Assembly: GCF_900100085.1 (NCBI RefSeq)
Contig: NZ_FNEJ01000023.1
Location: forward strand, 28,912-92,911
DNA: 64,000 bases
Source of the DNA: Salipiger marinus
GTDB lineage: Bacteria > Pseudomonadota > Alphaproteobacteria > Rhodobacterales > Rhodobacteraceae
Direction: 5' to 3'
Position numbers and translations under genes: made by a program
The notes under the pieces: generated by a model
What the model saw: only the letters and a program-made list of their open reading frames with translations
Told to the model about the DNA's origin: nothing
Database searches by the model: none
Shown here: positions 48,234 to 56,526 of the stretch, one piece after another
Numbering within the stretch: the first letter of the stretch is position 1
Layout of the letters: every line of letters starts with the position of its first letter

Positions 48234-48963
48234 ATGGCCGCCGCCGCATCTCCTCGCCTGTCCCTGCATGACCGCATCCTGTCGGATCTGGAAAGCCGGA
48301 TCCTGTCCGGGGCGTGGCCGCCCGGCCATCGCATCCCCACCGAACAGGAACTGCGCCAGACCTACGGCTGTTCGCGGATGACGGTGAACAAGGTAGATGA
48401 CCCAGCTGGCCAATGCCGGGCTGGTGCTGCGGCGGCGCAAGACCGGGTCCATCGTCATGCCGCAGAAATCGCAGACCGCGATTCTTGAAATCAAGGACAT
48501 CCGCGAGGAGGTGACGGCGCGCGGCGGCATCTACCGCCACGAGATCCTGACCCGCAGCACCCGCCCCGCCACCGACAGCGATGCCGCCCGGCTGGGGGTG
48601 GATGCCGCGCAGCCGCTGCTGGTGCTGGACTGCCTGCATCTGAGCGACGAGGCGCCGTTCTGTCTGGAAGAGCGGGTCATCAACCTGTCCGTGGCGCCCG
48701 AGGCGGCGGAGGAAAGCTTTGCCGCCATGGCGCCGGGGGTCTGGCTGCTGCGGCACATCCCGTGGAACGAGGCAGAGCACCGGATCGCCGCCGTGGGCGC
48801 GCAGGCCCCGGTGGCGGCGCTGCTGGATCTGGAGGCGGGCACGCCCTGTCTGGTGATGGAGCGGCGCACATGGCGTCAGGGGGAGCCGGTGACGGCGGTT
48901 CGGCTGACGTATCCGGGCGCTGCCAACACGCTGAGCGCGCGGTTCACCCCGTCGCAGGGCTAG
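48234..48963 (+). pseudogene. hutC: HutC repressor, frameshifted
   Basis: This GntR/HutC-family repressor has an N-terminal winged helix (LSLHDRILSDLESRIL, IPTEQELRQTYGCSRMTVNK) and a C-terminal UTRA ligand domain (from about residue 100). The two halves are in different frames. After TVNKV the frame continues as DD-PAGQ and ends at 48488. From 48397 the correct continuation MTQLANAGLVLRRRKTGS starts in the +1 frame. Removing one base around 48395 restores a 242-residue protein of normal length. This is either a real one-base insertion, which would derepress hut, or an assembly error. Confidence 0.85.
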
Positions 48964-49008
48964 GGATCCACGCGGCCGGCCCTCCCGATCGGGCCGCGGG
49001 GATCGGGG

Positions 49009-49212
49009 TCAGATGGTCTTTTCGCCGGGCATGTGGCTGCGGCAGCGCCACCCGGTCACGCGGTAGCTGGGATGGGTTTCCACCCAGCGCGCCAGTTCCG
49101 GCTGCGCGCCCATCAGGCAGGCCATGGGCGTCAGGTCGGTGTAAAGCAGGCTGCGCTGCTGGCATTGGTCGGGCGCTGTGCTGAGACAGGCCACGAAAAG
49201 AAGTTCGATCAT
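49009..49212 (-). CDS. Small conserved-type protein with three Cys, function unknown
   Basis: This 67-residue protein begins MIELLFVACLS with AGAGGTG upstream. It contains four cysteines (ACLST, DQCQQR, MACLMG, WRCRSH) and a WVETHPSYRV segment. The start resembles a short signal peptide with cleavage or a lipobox near residue 9. I recall the pattern as common in Rhodobacterales, but no function is known. It is divergent from the sensor kinase gene. Confidence 0.7.
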   Translation of the reverse strand: MIELLFVACLSTAPDQCQQRSLLYTDLTPMACLMGAQPELARWVETHPSYRVTGWRCRSHMPGEKTI

Positions 49213-49404
49213 GGAGCACCTCTGTCAATTGCGGCAAATGTCGTCATAGTGAATCTGGCCGGAATTTCCTAAACCTGAGTTCACAGGATCGCGCGGAGAA
49301 TGCTGCGATGCAGCAATCTGGCCAAATTTGCGCAGCCCGGTGATGCCGTGCCCGAACAACAGGCAAGTCTAGGACAAGAGGCCCTCTTGGCAAGGACGCA
49401 TTCC

Positions 49405-50964
49405 GTGTCACTCAGAACCCGGCTGGTGCTGGGGGCGGCGCTGCTGGGGGCGGCGGCCCTGCTGACGGCGGGGCTGCTGGTGCTGGGGCTGGGCAATGTC
49501 TCGGACCGGCTGGGTGCTGCGCTTGCCGCCGAAAAGCGGGTGGAACGTCATGCGGCGCTGTCGTCGCAGGCGGCAAGCTTTCTGGTGGTGGCGACCGAGG
49601 CGGTGCAGAGCGAACCCGATGCGGCGGCGCGGCTGGCCCGGATGGATCCGGCGGTGCGCGCGCTGGAGGACACGTTTGTCCGGCTGCGCCGCGATCTGGA
49701 ACAGGCGGTCGGCGAACAGGCGGCGCTGGGGCTGGACGCGCAGTCGCGCCGCGCCACGCAGAGCCTTGGGCTGGCCCGGATGGAGGCGCTGCTGCGCAGC
49801 ACGCTGGACGGGCTGGCGGCGACGGGCCCGCGCGAGCGGCTGCAGGCCTCGCTCGACCGTTTCGCCAGCGGGTTCGACATGCTGCTGAATGAGGCGGTCA
49901 GCGACGAACTGCGCGCCCGCGCCATGGTCCTGCGCGGCATCGACGAGATGCGGGCGCGGCTGACGCTGTGGGCCGGGCTGATCGCGCTTGCGGTGCTGGC
50001 GCTGCTGGGGCTGTTCGTCTTCGGGCTGGTGCGCCCGCAGCTGCGGCGGCTGGATCTGCTGATGGGGGCGGCGCGGCAGATCGGGCGGGGGGATTTTGCG
50101 CTGGCTCTGCCCGAAGGTCCGCGCGACGAGATCGGCACGCTGTTCACCGAAACCCGGCGCATGGCGGGTGCACTGGCAGAACGCAGCGCCACCGTGGAGG
50201 CGGAATGGGCGCGGCTGAACGAGACCATCGCGGCGCGCACGGCGGAACTGCGCGAGGCCAATGCCCGGCTTGCCCGCATCGATGGCGACCGCCGCCGGTT
50301 CTTTGCCGATATCAGCCACGAACTGCGCACGCCGCTGACCGTCATCCTGATGGAGGCGCAGCTGGGCCGCGCGGGCACGCCGGAACCGCAGGCGGCCTTT
50401 GCCACGATCGAGGCACGGGCGCTGCGGCTCAACCGCCGGATCGACGATCTGTTGCGGGTGGCACGGTCCGAAAGCGGGCAGCTTGCGCTGGACCGCGCGC
50501 CCTTTGATCTGGGGCAGGCGGTGACCGAGGCGCTGGAGGAAACGCAGGCGGAACTGCGCGCGGCAGAGATGGCGGTGCATCTGCCCCCGCTGCCGCAGGT
50601 TCAGGTGCTGGGCGACCGCAACTGGGCGCGGCAGGTGATCGCCGGGCTGATCCGCAACGCCATCCGCCACGCCCGCAGCGGCGGCCATCTGGCGCTGCGC
50701 CTGTCGCCCGAAGGCGAGGTGGCGGTGATCGACAACGGCCCCGGCATTCCGCCCGACCGGCAGGCGGGGCTGTTCGACCGTTTCGCCCAAGGTGACGGGC
50801 CCGCGCGCGGCGAAGGCTTCGGCATCGGTCTTGCGCTGACGGCATGGGTGATGCAGGCGCAGGGCGGGCAGGTCAGCCTGCAGAGCCCGGTGCCGCGCGC
50901 CGAGGCGCTGGGGCAGGCGCCGGGCACAAAGCTGTGCGTGGCATTGCCCCGGGCCGCGGGCTAG
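49405..50964 (+). CDS. Sensor histidine kinase
   Basis: This 519-residue membrane kinase has helices near residues 5-30 and 190-215 and a periplasmic sensor between them. A HAMP-like linker follows, then the H-box FADISHELRTPLTVIL near residue 308. The ATPase domain contains RNAIRHA, DNGPGIP and GEGFGIGLALT. I chose a GTG at 49405 with AAGGA upstream. Earlier in-frame starts, such as the ATG at 49300, would add a polar extension. It is followed after nine bases by its response regulator and then by the pqq operon, so it may control PQQ-dependent oxidation. Confidence 0.9.
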   Translation: MSLRTRLVLGAALLGAAALLTAGLLVLGLGNVSDRLGAALAAEKRVERHAALSSQAASFLVVATEAVQSEPDAAARLARMDPAVRALEDTFVRLRRDLEQAVGEQAALGLDAQSRRATQSLGLARMEALLRSTLDGLAATGPRERLQASLDRFASGFDMLLNEAVSDELRARAMVLRGIDEMRARLTLWAGLIALAVLALLGLFVFGLVRPQLRRLDLLMGAARQIGRGDFALALPEGPRDEIGTLFTETRRMAGALAERSATVEAEWARLNETIAARTAELREANARLARIDGDRRRFFADISHELRTPLTVILMEAQLGRAGTPEPQAAFATIEARALRLNRRIDDLLRVARSESGQLALDRAPFDLGQAVTEALEETQAELRAAEMAVHLPPLPQVQVLGDRNWARQVIAGLIRNAIRHARSGGHLALRLSPEGEVAVIDNGPGIPPDRQAGLFDRFAQGDGPARGEGFGIGLALTAWVMQAQGGQVSLQSPVPRAEALGQAPGTKLCVALPRAAG

Positions 50965-50973
50965 GATCCGGAC

Positions 50974-51678
50974 ATGACCAACGCGACCTCCATCCTGATC
51001 GTGGATGACGATCCCGAAATCACCTCGGCCCTTGCGCGGGGGCTGGCGCTGCACGGCTATGCCACGCTGGTGGCGCATCGCACCGAAACCGCGCTGGACC
51101 ATCTGCGCCGCGCGCTGCCCGGGGCCGCCATCGTCGATGTGATGCTGGGCGGCGAAAGCGGGCTTGATCTGGTGCGCGCGCTGCGGGCCGAAGGCCATGG
51201 CCTTCCGGTGGTGATGCTGTCGGCGCTGTCGGATGTGGAGGACCGCGCCGCCGGGCTGGAGGCGGGGGCGGATGATTACATCGTCAAACCGTTTTCCTTC
51301 GACGAACTCGTCGCCCGGCTGAAGGTGCAGGAACGCCGCTCAGAGGCGGCGCGCCCCCGTCCCGTGCTGCTGGATCCGGCGCGCCGCCTGCTGTCCGATG
51401 GCCGCCGCGAGGTGGCGCTGACCGACCGGGAATGCGCGCTGCTCTGCCATCTGGTCGACCATGCGGGGACGGTGCAAAGCCGGGGTGCGATTTTTGACGC
51501 CCTCTGGGCCTCTGACGGAAGCAGCGCCGAAAACGTGGTGGATGTCTATCTGGGATACCTGCGCCGCAAGCTGGCGCCGATGGAAGATTTCGGGTTCGAC
51601 ATCAAGACCTTGCGCGGGCGCGGCTTTGTTCTGGAAGGCCGGGCGCCGGGTTACGGACGGCTGAGCATTGCGACCTAA
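50974..51678 (+). CDS. OmpR-family response regulator
   Basis: This 234-residue regulator has a receiver domain (residues 6-115) with Asp11-Asp13, the phosphorylation site Asp55 (IVDVMLGG) and Lys near 107 (YIVKPFS). A winged-helix DNA-binding domain follows, ending in VYLGYLRRKL and TLRGRGFVLE. AGGAT precedes the ATG. It pairs with the upstream kinase and lies directly before pqqA, so pqq or dehydrogenase genes are plausible targets by context. Confidence 0.93.
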   Translation: MTNATSILIVDDDPEITSALARGLALHGYATLVAHRTETALDHLRRALPGAAIVDVMLGGESGLDLVRALRAEGHGLPVVMLSALSDVEDRAAGLEAGADDYIVKPFSFDELVARLKVQERRSEAARPRPVLLDPARRLLSDGRREVALTDRECALLCHLVDHAGTVQSRGAIFDALWASDGSSAENVVDVYLGYLRRKLAPMEDFGFDIKTLRGRGFVLEGRAPGYGRLSIAT

Positions 51679-51709
51679 GTCCCGGTCGCTCTTAGAGATT
51701 AAGAATTGC

Positions 51710-51737
51710 TTGGAATCGTCGGGCTGACGACTATGTA
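51710..51737 (+). promoter_or_regulatory. Candidate pqqA promoter
   Basis: TTGGAA (51710-51715) and TATGTA (51732-51737) are separated by 16 bases, about 35 bases before the pqqA ATG. The match to sigma-70 is moderate. It is an inference. Confidence 0.35.
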
Positions 51738-51771
51738 AAGACTGGCAACGACCTTCTGAAGGAGAAACACC

Positions 51772-51861
51772 ATGGCCTGGACCAAGCCTGTGATCCGCGA
51801 AATCGAATGCGGCATGGAAATCAACATGTACGGACCGGAAGAGGACGGCGTCCTGTTCTGA
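51772..51861 (+). CDS. pqqA: PQQ precursor peptide
   Basis: PqqA is the ribosomal peptide whose glutamate and tyrosine are cross-linked to form pyrroloquinoline quinone. The 29-residue product is MAWTKPVIREIECGMEINMY followed by GPEEDGVLF. The substrate residues are Glu16 and Tyr20 in the conserved E-x3-Y arrangement. AAGGAG lies ten bases before the ATG. It begins the pqqABCDE cluster. Confidence 0.98.
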   Translation: MAWTKPVIREIECGMEINMYGPEEDGVLF

Positions 51862-51886
51862 TCCCTTGCGCGCGGAGGCCAAGCAA

Positions 51887-52780
51887 TTGATCCGCGCGCA
51901 TATCCTTGGGGCGGCGGCAGGTGGCGGATTGCCGCAATGGAATTGCGGCTGCCCGAACTGCCGGCTTGCGCGGGACGGGGAGATCCCGCCGCAGAGCCAG
52001 TCTTCGCTTGCCGTCAGCGCCAACGGAACCGACTGGGCGGTGCTCAACGCCTCGCCCGATATCCGCGACCAGCTGCGGCGCTGCCCTGCGCTGCACCCGA
52101 CCGGTCTGCGGACCATGCCGCTGCGGTCTGTGCTTCTGACCAATGGCGACATCGATCATGTGGCCGGGCTGCTCACATTGCGCGAAATGCAGCCCTTCAC
52201 CTTATATGCCACCGGCGAAATCCTTGCGGAGATCGCAGCGAACCCGATCTTCGGGGCGCTGAATAGTCAGGTGGTGGCGCGACGCGCCGTCGGTCTCGAG
52301 ACGCCGGTGGAGATCGCGCCGGGGCTCGAGGCGCTGCTGTTTCCTGTGCCGGGAAAGGTGCCGCTTTACCGGGAAGGCGCGGTGGTGGAGACCGGCCTTC
52401 TCGGCGAGCTTACCGTGGGGGTCGAACTGCGCGCGGGCACGGCCCGTGCCTTCTACATTCCCGGCTGTGCGGCGGTGGATGACGGCCTGCGCGCGCGGAT
52501 TTCCGGCGCCGACCTGCTGTGCTTTGACGGCACGCTCTGGCGCGATGACGAGATGATCCGCGAAGGGCTGGGCCAGAAGACCGGGCAGCGCATGGGGCAT
52601 ATCTCGATGTCCGGGCCCGACGGATCGCTGGCCGCGCTGGCGGATGTCCCGCTGGGCCAGCGGGTCTATGTGCATATGAACAATACCAATCCCGTGCTGC
52701 GCCCCGGATCGTGCCAGCGGGCCGAGGCCGAGGCGGCGGGATGGATCATCGGTCAGGACGGGATGGAGCTGACGACATGA
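51887..52780 (+). CDS. pqqB: PQQ biosynthesis protein PqqB
   Basis: PqqB is a metallo-beta-lactamase-fold enzyme needed for a late hydroxylation step in PQQ formation. The protein (297 residues) opens with IRAHILGAAAGGGLPQWNCG, as expected for PqqB. Zinc-site cysteines (CGCPNCRL) and NGDIDHVAGLL are present. I chose a TTG start at 51887, with CGGAGG eight bases before it, because it puts the family N terminus in place. A TTG at 51866 is an alternative. It overlaps pqqC. Confidence 0.95.
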   Translation: MIRAHILGAAAGGGLPQWNCGCPNCRLARDGEIPPQSQSSLAVSANGTDWAVLNASPDIRDQLRRCPALHPTGLRTMPLRSVLLTNGDIDHVAGLLTLREMQPFTLYATGEILAEIAANPIFGALNSQVVARRAVGLETPVEIAPGLEALLFPVPGKVPLYREGAVVETGLLGELTVGVELRAGTARAFYIPGCAAVDDGLRARISGADLLCFDGTLWRDDEMIREGLGQKTGQRMGHISMSGPDGSLAALADVPLGQRVYVHMNNTNPVLRPGSCQRAEAEAAGWIIGQDGMELTT

Positions 52781-53529
52781 CCGCCACACGCGAAGAGTTC
52801 GAGGCGCGGCTGCGCCAGATCGGGGCGGAGCGCTACCACGACCTGCATCCGTTCCACCACCGCCTGCATGGCGGCGGCTGCACCCCGGACGAGGTGCGGG
52901 CCTGGGTCATCAACCGCTATTATTACCAGCATTCCATCCCGATGAAGGACGCAGCCTTCATGTCGCGGGTGGAGGATCCGGCGCTGCGCCGCGCGTGGCG
53001 GTCCCGGATCGAGGATCACGACGGCACCGACACCAACGAAGGCGGCATCCGGCGCTGGCTGCGGCTGGCGGCGGCGGTGGGGCTTGATCCCGACTATGTC
53101 GCCTCCTGTCAGGGCGTGATGCCCGCCACCCGCTTTGCCGTCGATGCCTATGTGCGCTTCGTCCGCGACAAGACGCTGCTGGAGGCGGTGGCCGCCTCGT
53201 TGACCGAACTTTTCGCGCCGAAGATCCATGCCAACCGCATCGAGGGCCTGCTGCGCAACTACGCCTTCGCCGATGACGCGGCGCTTTCCTATTTCCGCAA
53301 CCGGCTGAACGAGGCGCCGAAAGACGTGGCCTTTGGTCTGGCATGGGTGCTGGATCATGCCGACACGGCGGAAAAGCAGGAAATGGCCGCCCGCGCGCTG
53401 ATGTTCAAGACGGATGTGCTGTGGTCGCAGCTGGACGCGCTGTGGGGCGCCTATGTGGAGCCCGCGCGCATTCCCCCCGGCGCATGGCGCCCCGGCGAGG
53501 GGCTGGCCCCGGGGGCGGAGGCGGCGTGA
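52777..53529 (+). CDS. pqqC: PQQ synthase PqqC
   Basis: PqqC is a cofactorless oxidase that closes the ring and performs the final eight-electron oxidation to PQQ. The 250-residue helical protein has the family segments YHDLHPFHHRLHGG, RYYYQHSIPMKDAAF and HDGTDTNEGGI. The C-terminal VLWSQLDAL is typical. Its start overlaps pqqB (ATGA) and its stop overlaps pqqD (TGATG). Confidence 0.97.
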   Translation: MTATREEFEARLRQIGAERYHDLHPFHHRLHGGGCTPDEVRAWVINRYYYQHSIPMKDAAFMSRVEDPALRRAWRSRIEDHDGTDTNEGGIRRWLRLAAAVGLDPDYVASCQGVMPATRFAVDAYVRFVRDKTLLEAVAASLTELFAPKIHANRIEGLLRNYAFADDAALSYFRNRLNEAPKDVAFGLAWVLDHADTAEKQEMAARALMFKTDVLWSQLDALWGAYVEPARIPPGAWRPGEGLAPGAEAA

Positions 53530-53801
53530 TGGAGCCCGCCGAGATCCCGCTGCTGCCAAGGGGTGTCCGCCTGCATCACGACCGGGTGCGCGATCAGTGG
53601 GTGCTGCTGGCCCCCGAGCGCGCGATCACGCTGGATGCGGTGGGTCATGCCATCCTGTCCGAAGTGGACGGGCAGCGCAGTTTTGGCCAGATCACCGCGC
53701 TGCTTGCCGACCGTTACGCCGCGCCACAGGCGCAGATCGCCGAGGATTGCGCAGGGTTCCTGCGTGCCCTGCGCGACCGCCGTTTTCTGGAGGTTGCCTG
53801 A
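53529..53801 (+). CDS. pqqD: PqqA-binding chaperone PqqD
   Basis: PqqD is a small RiPP recognition protein that binds PqqA and presents it to PqqE. The 90-residue product has the core PRGVRLHHDRVRDQWVLLAP, with ITLDAVGHAIL and a C-terminal helix. Here it is a free protein, not fused to PqqC or PqqE. The ATG at 53529 overlaps the pqqC stop. Confidence 0.95.
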   Translation: MEPAEIPLLPRGVRLHHDRVRDQWVLLAPERAITLDAVGHAILSEVDGQRSFGQITALLADRYAAPQAQIAEDCAGFLRALRDRRFLEVA

Positions 53802-53839
53802 GCCGCTGCCTGCCCGCCGCTGACCCGAAGGAGCCAGTC

Positions 53840-54952
53840 ATGAGCCAAGCCCGCCCCCCCATCGCCATGCTGGCCGAGCTGACGCATCGCTGTCCGCTGG
53901 CCTGTCCCTATTGCTCCAACCCGCTGGATCTGGCGCGTCAGGATCAAGAACTGGATACCGCGCGCTGGACGGACGTGTTCAGGCAGGCCGCCGATCTGGG
54001 CGTGCTGCAGCTGCATCTGTCGGGCGGGGAACCCGCCAGCCGCCGCGATCTGACGGATCTGGTGCGCGCCGCGCGGGAGGCGGGGCTTTACACCAACCTC
54101 ATCACCTCGGGGATCGGGCTGTCGGAGCGGCGGCTGCGCGAGCTGGACGCGGCGGGGCTGGACCACATCCAGCTGTCGCTGCAGGGCACCACGCCGGAAA
54201 TGGCGGACGAGATCGGCGGCTATCGCGGCGGCTTTGCCCGCAAGATGGAGGTGGCGCGCTGGATCGGCGAGATCGGCTTTCCGCTGACGCTGAACGCGGT
54301 GCTGCACCGGCGCAACCTGCATCAGCTGCCCCGCGCCATCGACATGGCGCTGGAGATGGGCGCCCGCCGGATCGAGGTGGCGACGGTGCAGTTCCACGGC
54401 TGGGCGCTGCAGAACCGCGACGCGCTGATGCCGACGCGGGATCAGGCGCGGCAGGCCGACCGCGTGGTGCAGGAGGCGCGGCTGCGGCTGAAGGGGCGGC
54501 TGGTCATCGATTACGTGCCCGCCGACTACCATTCCGATTACCCCAAGCGCTGCATGGGCGGCTGGGGGTCCACCGGGCTTAACGTCACGCCGGACGGGCT
54601 GGTGCTGCCCTGCCACGCGGCGCAGACCCTGCCGCATCTGAGCTTCGAGTCGGTGCAGGACCGGCCCTTGGCAGAGATCTGGTATGACAGCGCCGCCTTC
54701 AACGCCTATCGCGGCACCGACTGGATGCAGGAGCCCTGCAGCAGTTGCGAGCGCAAGACGGTGGATTTTGGCGGCTGCCGCTGTCAGGCCATGGCGCTGG
54801 CGGGCGATGCGGCGGCGACCGATCCGGTCTGCATCAAATCCCCCCATCACGGCGCGCTGCAGGACCGCACCGCCGCCCATGCCGCGGCAGAGGATGCGCC
54901 CCTGACATGGCGCGTGGCGCCGGGGCGCAGCGTGCCGGAACCCGCCGAATAG
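53840..54952 (+). CDS. pqqE: PqqA peptide cyclase, radical SAM enzyme PqqE
   Basis: PqqE forms the carbon-carbon bond between Glu16 and Tyr20 of PqqA. The 370-residue protein has the radical SAM motif ELTHRCPLACPYC near residues 14-26. LSGGEPASRRDL and a SPASM-type C terminus (LPCHAAQTLP, CSSCERKTVDFGGCRCQ) bind auxiliary clusters. GAAGGAGCC precedes the ATG. It is last in the pqqABCDE cluster, which lacks pqqF or pqqG here. Confidence 0.97.
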   Translation: MSQARPPIAMLAELTHRCPLACPYCSNPLDLARQDQELDTARWTDVFRQAADLGVLQLHLSGGEPASRRDLTDLVRAAREAGLYTNLITSGIGLSERRLRELDAAGLDHIQLSLQGTTPEMADEIGGYRGGFARKMEVARWIGEIGFPLTLNAVLHRRNLHQLPRAIDMALEMGARRIEVATVQFHGWALQNRDALMPTRDQARQADRVVQEARLRLKGRLVIDYVPADYHSDYPKRCMGGWGSTGLNVTPDGLVLPCHAAQTLPHLSFESVQDRPLAEIWYDSAAFNAYRGTDWMQEPCSSCERKTVDFGGCRCQAMALAGDAAATDPVCIKSPHHGALQDRTAAHAAAEDAPLTWRVAPGRSVPEPAE

Positions 54953-55051
54953 GCGATACCATCGGTTGAATTGTCCGAATCCCGCAGGCGCGTCACGCTT
55001 GCACCGGGGCAGCGGCCATGAGGCCCGGCCCCCATGGGAGGGAACACACAC

Positions 55052-55693
55052 ATGGGCATTCTGTCGAAACTCTTTGGCGGCGACAGCAGCAGCACGGCCA
55101 GCCCGGCCGCGCCGCGCTACGCGCATATCAAGATTCATCCGCAGGTGGACGGGGGCGTCAAGCCGACCTCCCCCGGATTTCAGGGCGGCACACTGACCTG
55201 CAAATGCCGGACCAATCCGGTCAAGGTGCAGGTCAGCGGCCAGACCGCGCATAACCACGTCTGCGGCTGCACCAAATGCTGGAAACCCTCGGGCTCCGTG
55301 TTCAGCCAGATCGCGGTGGTGGGCCGGGACAAGGTGCGGGTGACGGAGAATGGCGACAAGCTGGACATCGTCGATCCGAATGCCGCCATCCAGCGCCATG
55401 CCTGCCGCGAATGCGGCGTGCATATGTATGGCCGGATCGAAAATACCGGCCATCCGTTCCACGGGCTGGATTTTGTGCATACCGAACTGTCGTCGGAGCG
55501 GGGCTGGGCCGCGCCGGAATTTGCGGCCTTCGTCTCCTCGATCATCGAATCGGGGGTGGAGCCGTCGCGCATGGAGGGCATCCGCGGACGTCTGCGCGAA
55601 CTGGGGCTGGAGCCCTATGACTGCCTGTCGCCGCCGCTGATGGACGCGATCGCCACCCATGTGGCCAAGCAAAGCGGCGCGCTGAAGGCGTAA
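55052..55693 (+). CDS. gfa: S-(hydroxymethyl)glutathione synthase Gfa
   Basis: Gfa promotes condensation of formaldehyde with glutathione to the substrate of FlhA. The 213-residue GFA-family protein has zinc ligands in [20 protein letters not shown] and [12 protein letters not shown]. The start is preceded by GGGAGG, and an in-frame ATG lies at 55034. An N-terminal stretch of about 25 residues ([10 protein letters not shown], Ser-rich) precedes the core. It stands between pqqE and the regulator trio, close to flhA at the right edge. Confidence 0.95.
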   Translation: MGILSKLFGGDSSSTASPAAPRYAHIKIHPQVDGGVKPTSPGFQGGTLTCKCRTNPVKVQVSGQTAHNHVCGCTKCWKPSGSVFSQIAVVGRDKVRVTENGDKLDIVDPNAAIQRHACRECGVHMYGRIENTGHPFHGLDFVHTELSSERGWAAPEFAAFVSSIIESGVEPSRMEGIRGRLRELGLEPYDCLSPPLMDAIATHVAKQSGALKA

Positions 55694-55735
55694 TTCCGCA
55701 GGCTCGGGGGTGCCGGTGAGGTGCCCCCAAAACCG

Positions 55736-55745
55736 TTGCATGCAA
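55736..55745. promoter_or_regulatory. Palindrome TTGCATGCAA before the LuxR-type regulator gene
   Basis: A perfect ten-base palindrome lies 41 bases before the regulator start, in a 92-base gap after gfa. It could be an operator, for example for autoregulation, but this is not shown. Confidence 0.3.
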
Positions 55746-55785
55746 GGGGATACATGCGCTAGCCTCCTGTCAGGGAGGACTTTTC

Positions 55786-56514
55786 ATGCTACACGAACCT
55801 GTGTCCCAGGTGCCGGGGAAGGTGTGTTCCGTTGTCATTGTCGATGACCATCCGCTGTATGGCGATGCACTGACAGCGGCGCTGAACCTTGTCTTTCCGG
55901 CAGCCGAGGTAAGGGCGGCACGCACGCTGGGTGCTGCCCTTGAACTGATCGGGCAGGGCTTCGCCCCCGATCTGGTGATGTTCGATTTGAAACTGCCCGA
56001 CGTGACCGGAATCAGCGGCTTCCAGAAGCTGCGCGACCGGATCCCCGACACGCCGATCCTCGTCATTTCCTCGCTGACCTCGGTGGAGGTGGTGGAGGCG
56101 CTGATGGAGGAGGGGGCCGCGGGCTTTCTGCCCAAGGATGCCTCGGCGCAGGTGCTGAAGCTGGTGCTGCAGGAGGTGGGGATGGGCCGCAAATTCGTGC
56201 CCAATGACTACCGCCGCGCCGATCCGCGCGGGCCTGCGGGCGCGCTGCCCTGTGACAAGATGGCCTCGCGGCTGGCCGGGCTGACCCCGCAGCAGACGCG
56301 GATCATCCGGCTGATCTGCGAAGGCAAGGCCAACAAGCAGATCGCCTATGAACTGTCGCTGGCCGAAGCCACGGTCAAGGCGCATATCACCGCGCTGCTG
56401 CGGCGGCTGGGGGTGCAGAACCGCACGCAGGCGGCGGTGCTGATGGAAACGGGCCAGCTTGGCCCGATCACCGGGCCGACCGATCCGGACGCCCGCGCCT
56501 TTCTCAGCCACTAG
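55786..56514 (+). CDS. LuxR/NarL-family response regulator (FlhR-like)
   Basis: This 242-residue regulator has a receiver domain (residues 14-130) with Asp20-Asp21, phosphorylation site Asp67 (MFDLKLPD) and Lys near 116 (GFLPKDAS). A GerE-type helix-turn-helix follows (LTPQQTRIIRLICEGKANKQ and beyond, near 165-225). GGGAGGA precedes the ATG. It lies between gfa and a FIST/hybrid-kinase pair. In Paracoccus the FlhSR system activates methanol, methylamine and formaldehyde oxidation genes, and this gene has the same type and setting. Confidence 0.9.
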   Translation: MLHEPVSQVPGKVCSVVIVDDHPLYGDALTAALNLVFPAAEVRAARTLGAALELIGQGFAPDLVMFDLKLPDVTGISGFQKLRDRIPDTPILVISSLTSVEVVEALMEEGAAGFLPKDASAQVLKLVLQEVGMGRKFVPNDYRRADPRGPAGALPCDKMASRLAGLTPQQTRIIRLICEGKANKQIAYELSLAEATVKAHITALLRRLGVQNRTQAAVLMETGQLGPITGPTDPDARAFLSH

Positions 56515-56526
56515 GAGGAGGCGCCC

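Noticed and set aside
48234..48488. Two separate genes in place of hutC
   Set aside because: The N-terminal and C-terminal parts join into one HutC by a single-base change, and neither half is a complete known protein.
53714..55741. 675-codon minus-strand frame opposite pqqE and gfa
   Set aside because: Both plus-strand genes have full metal and cluster motifs. The antisense product shows no domain.
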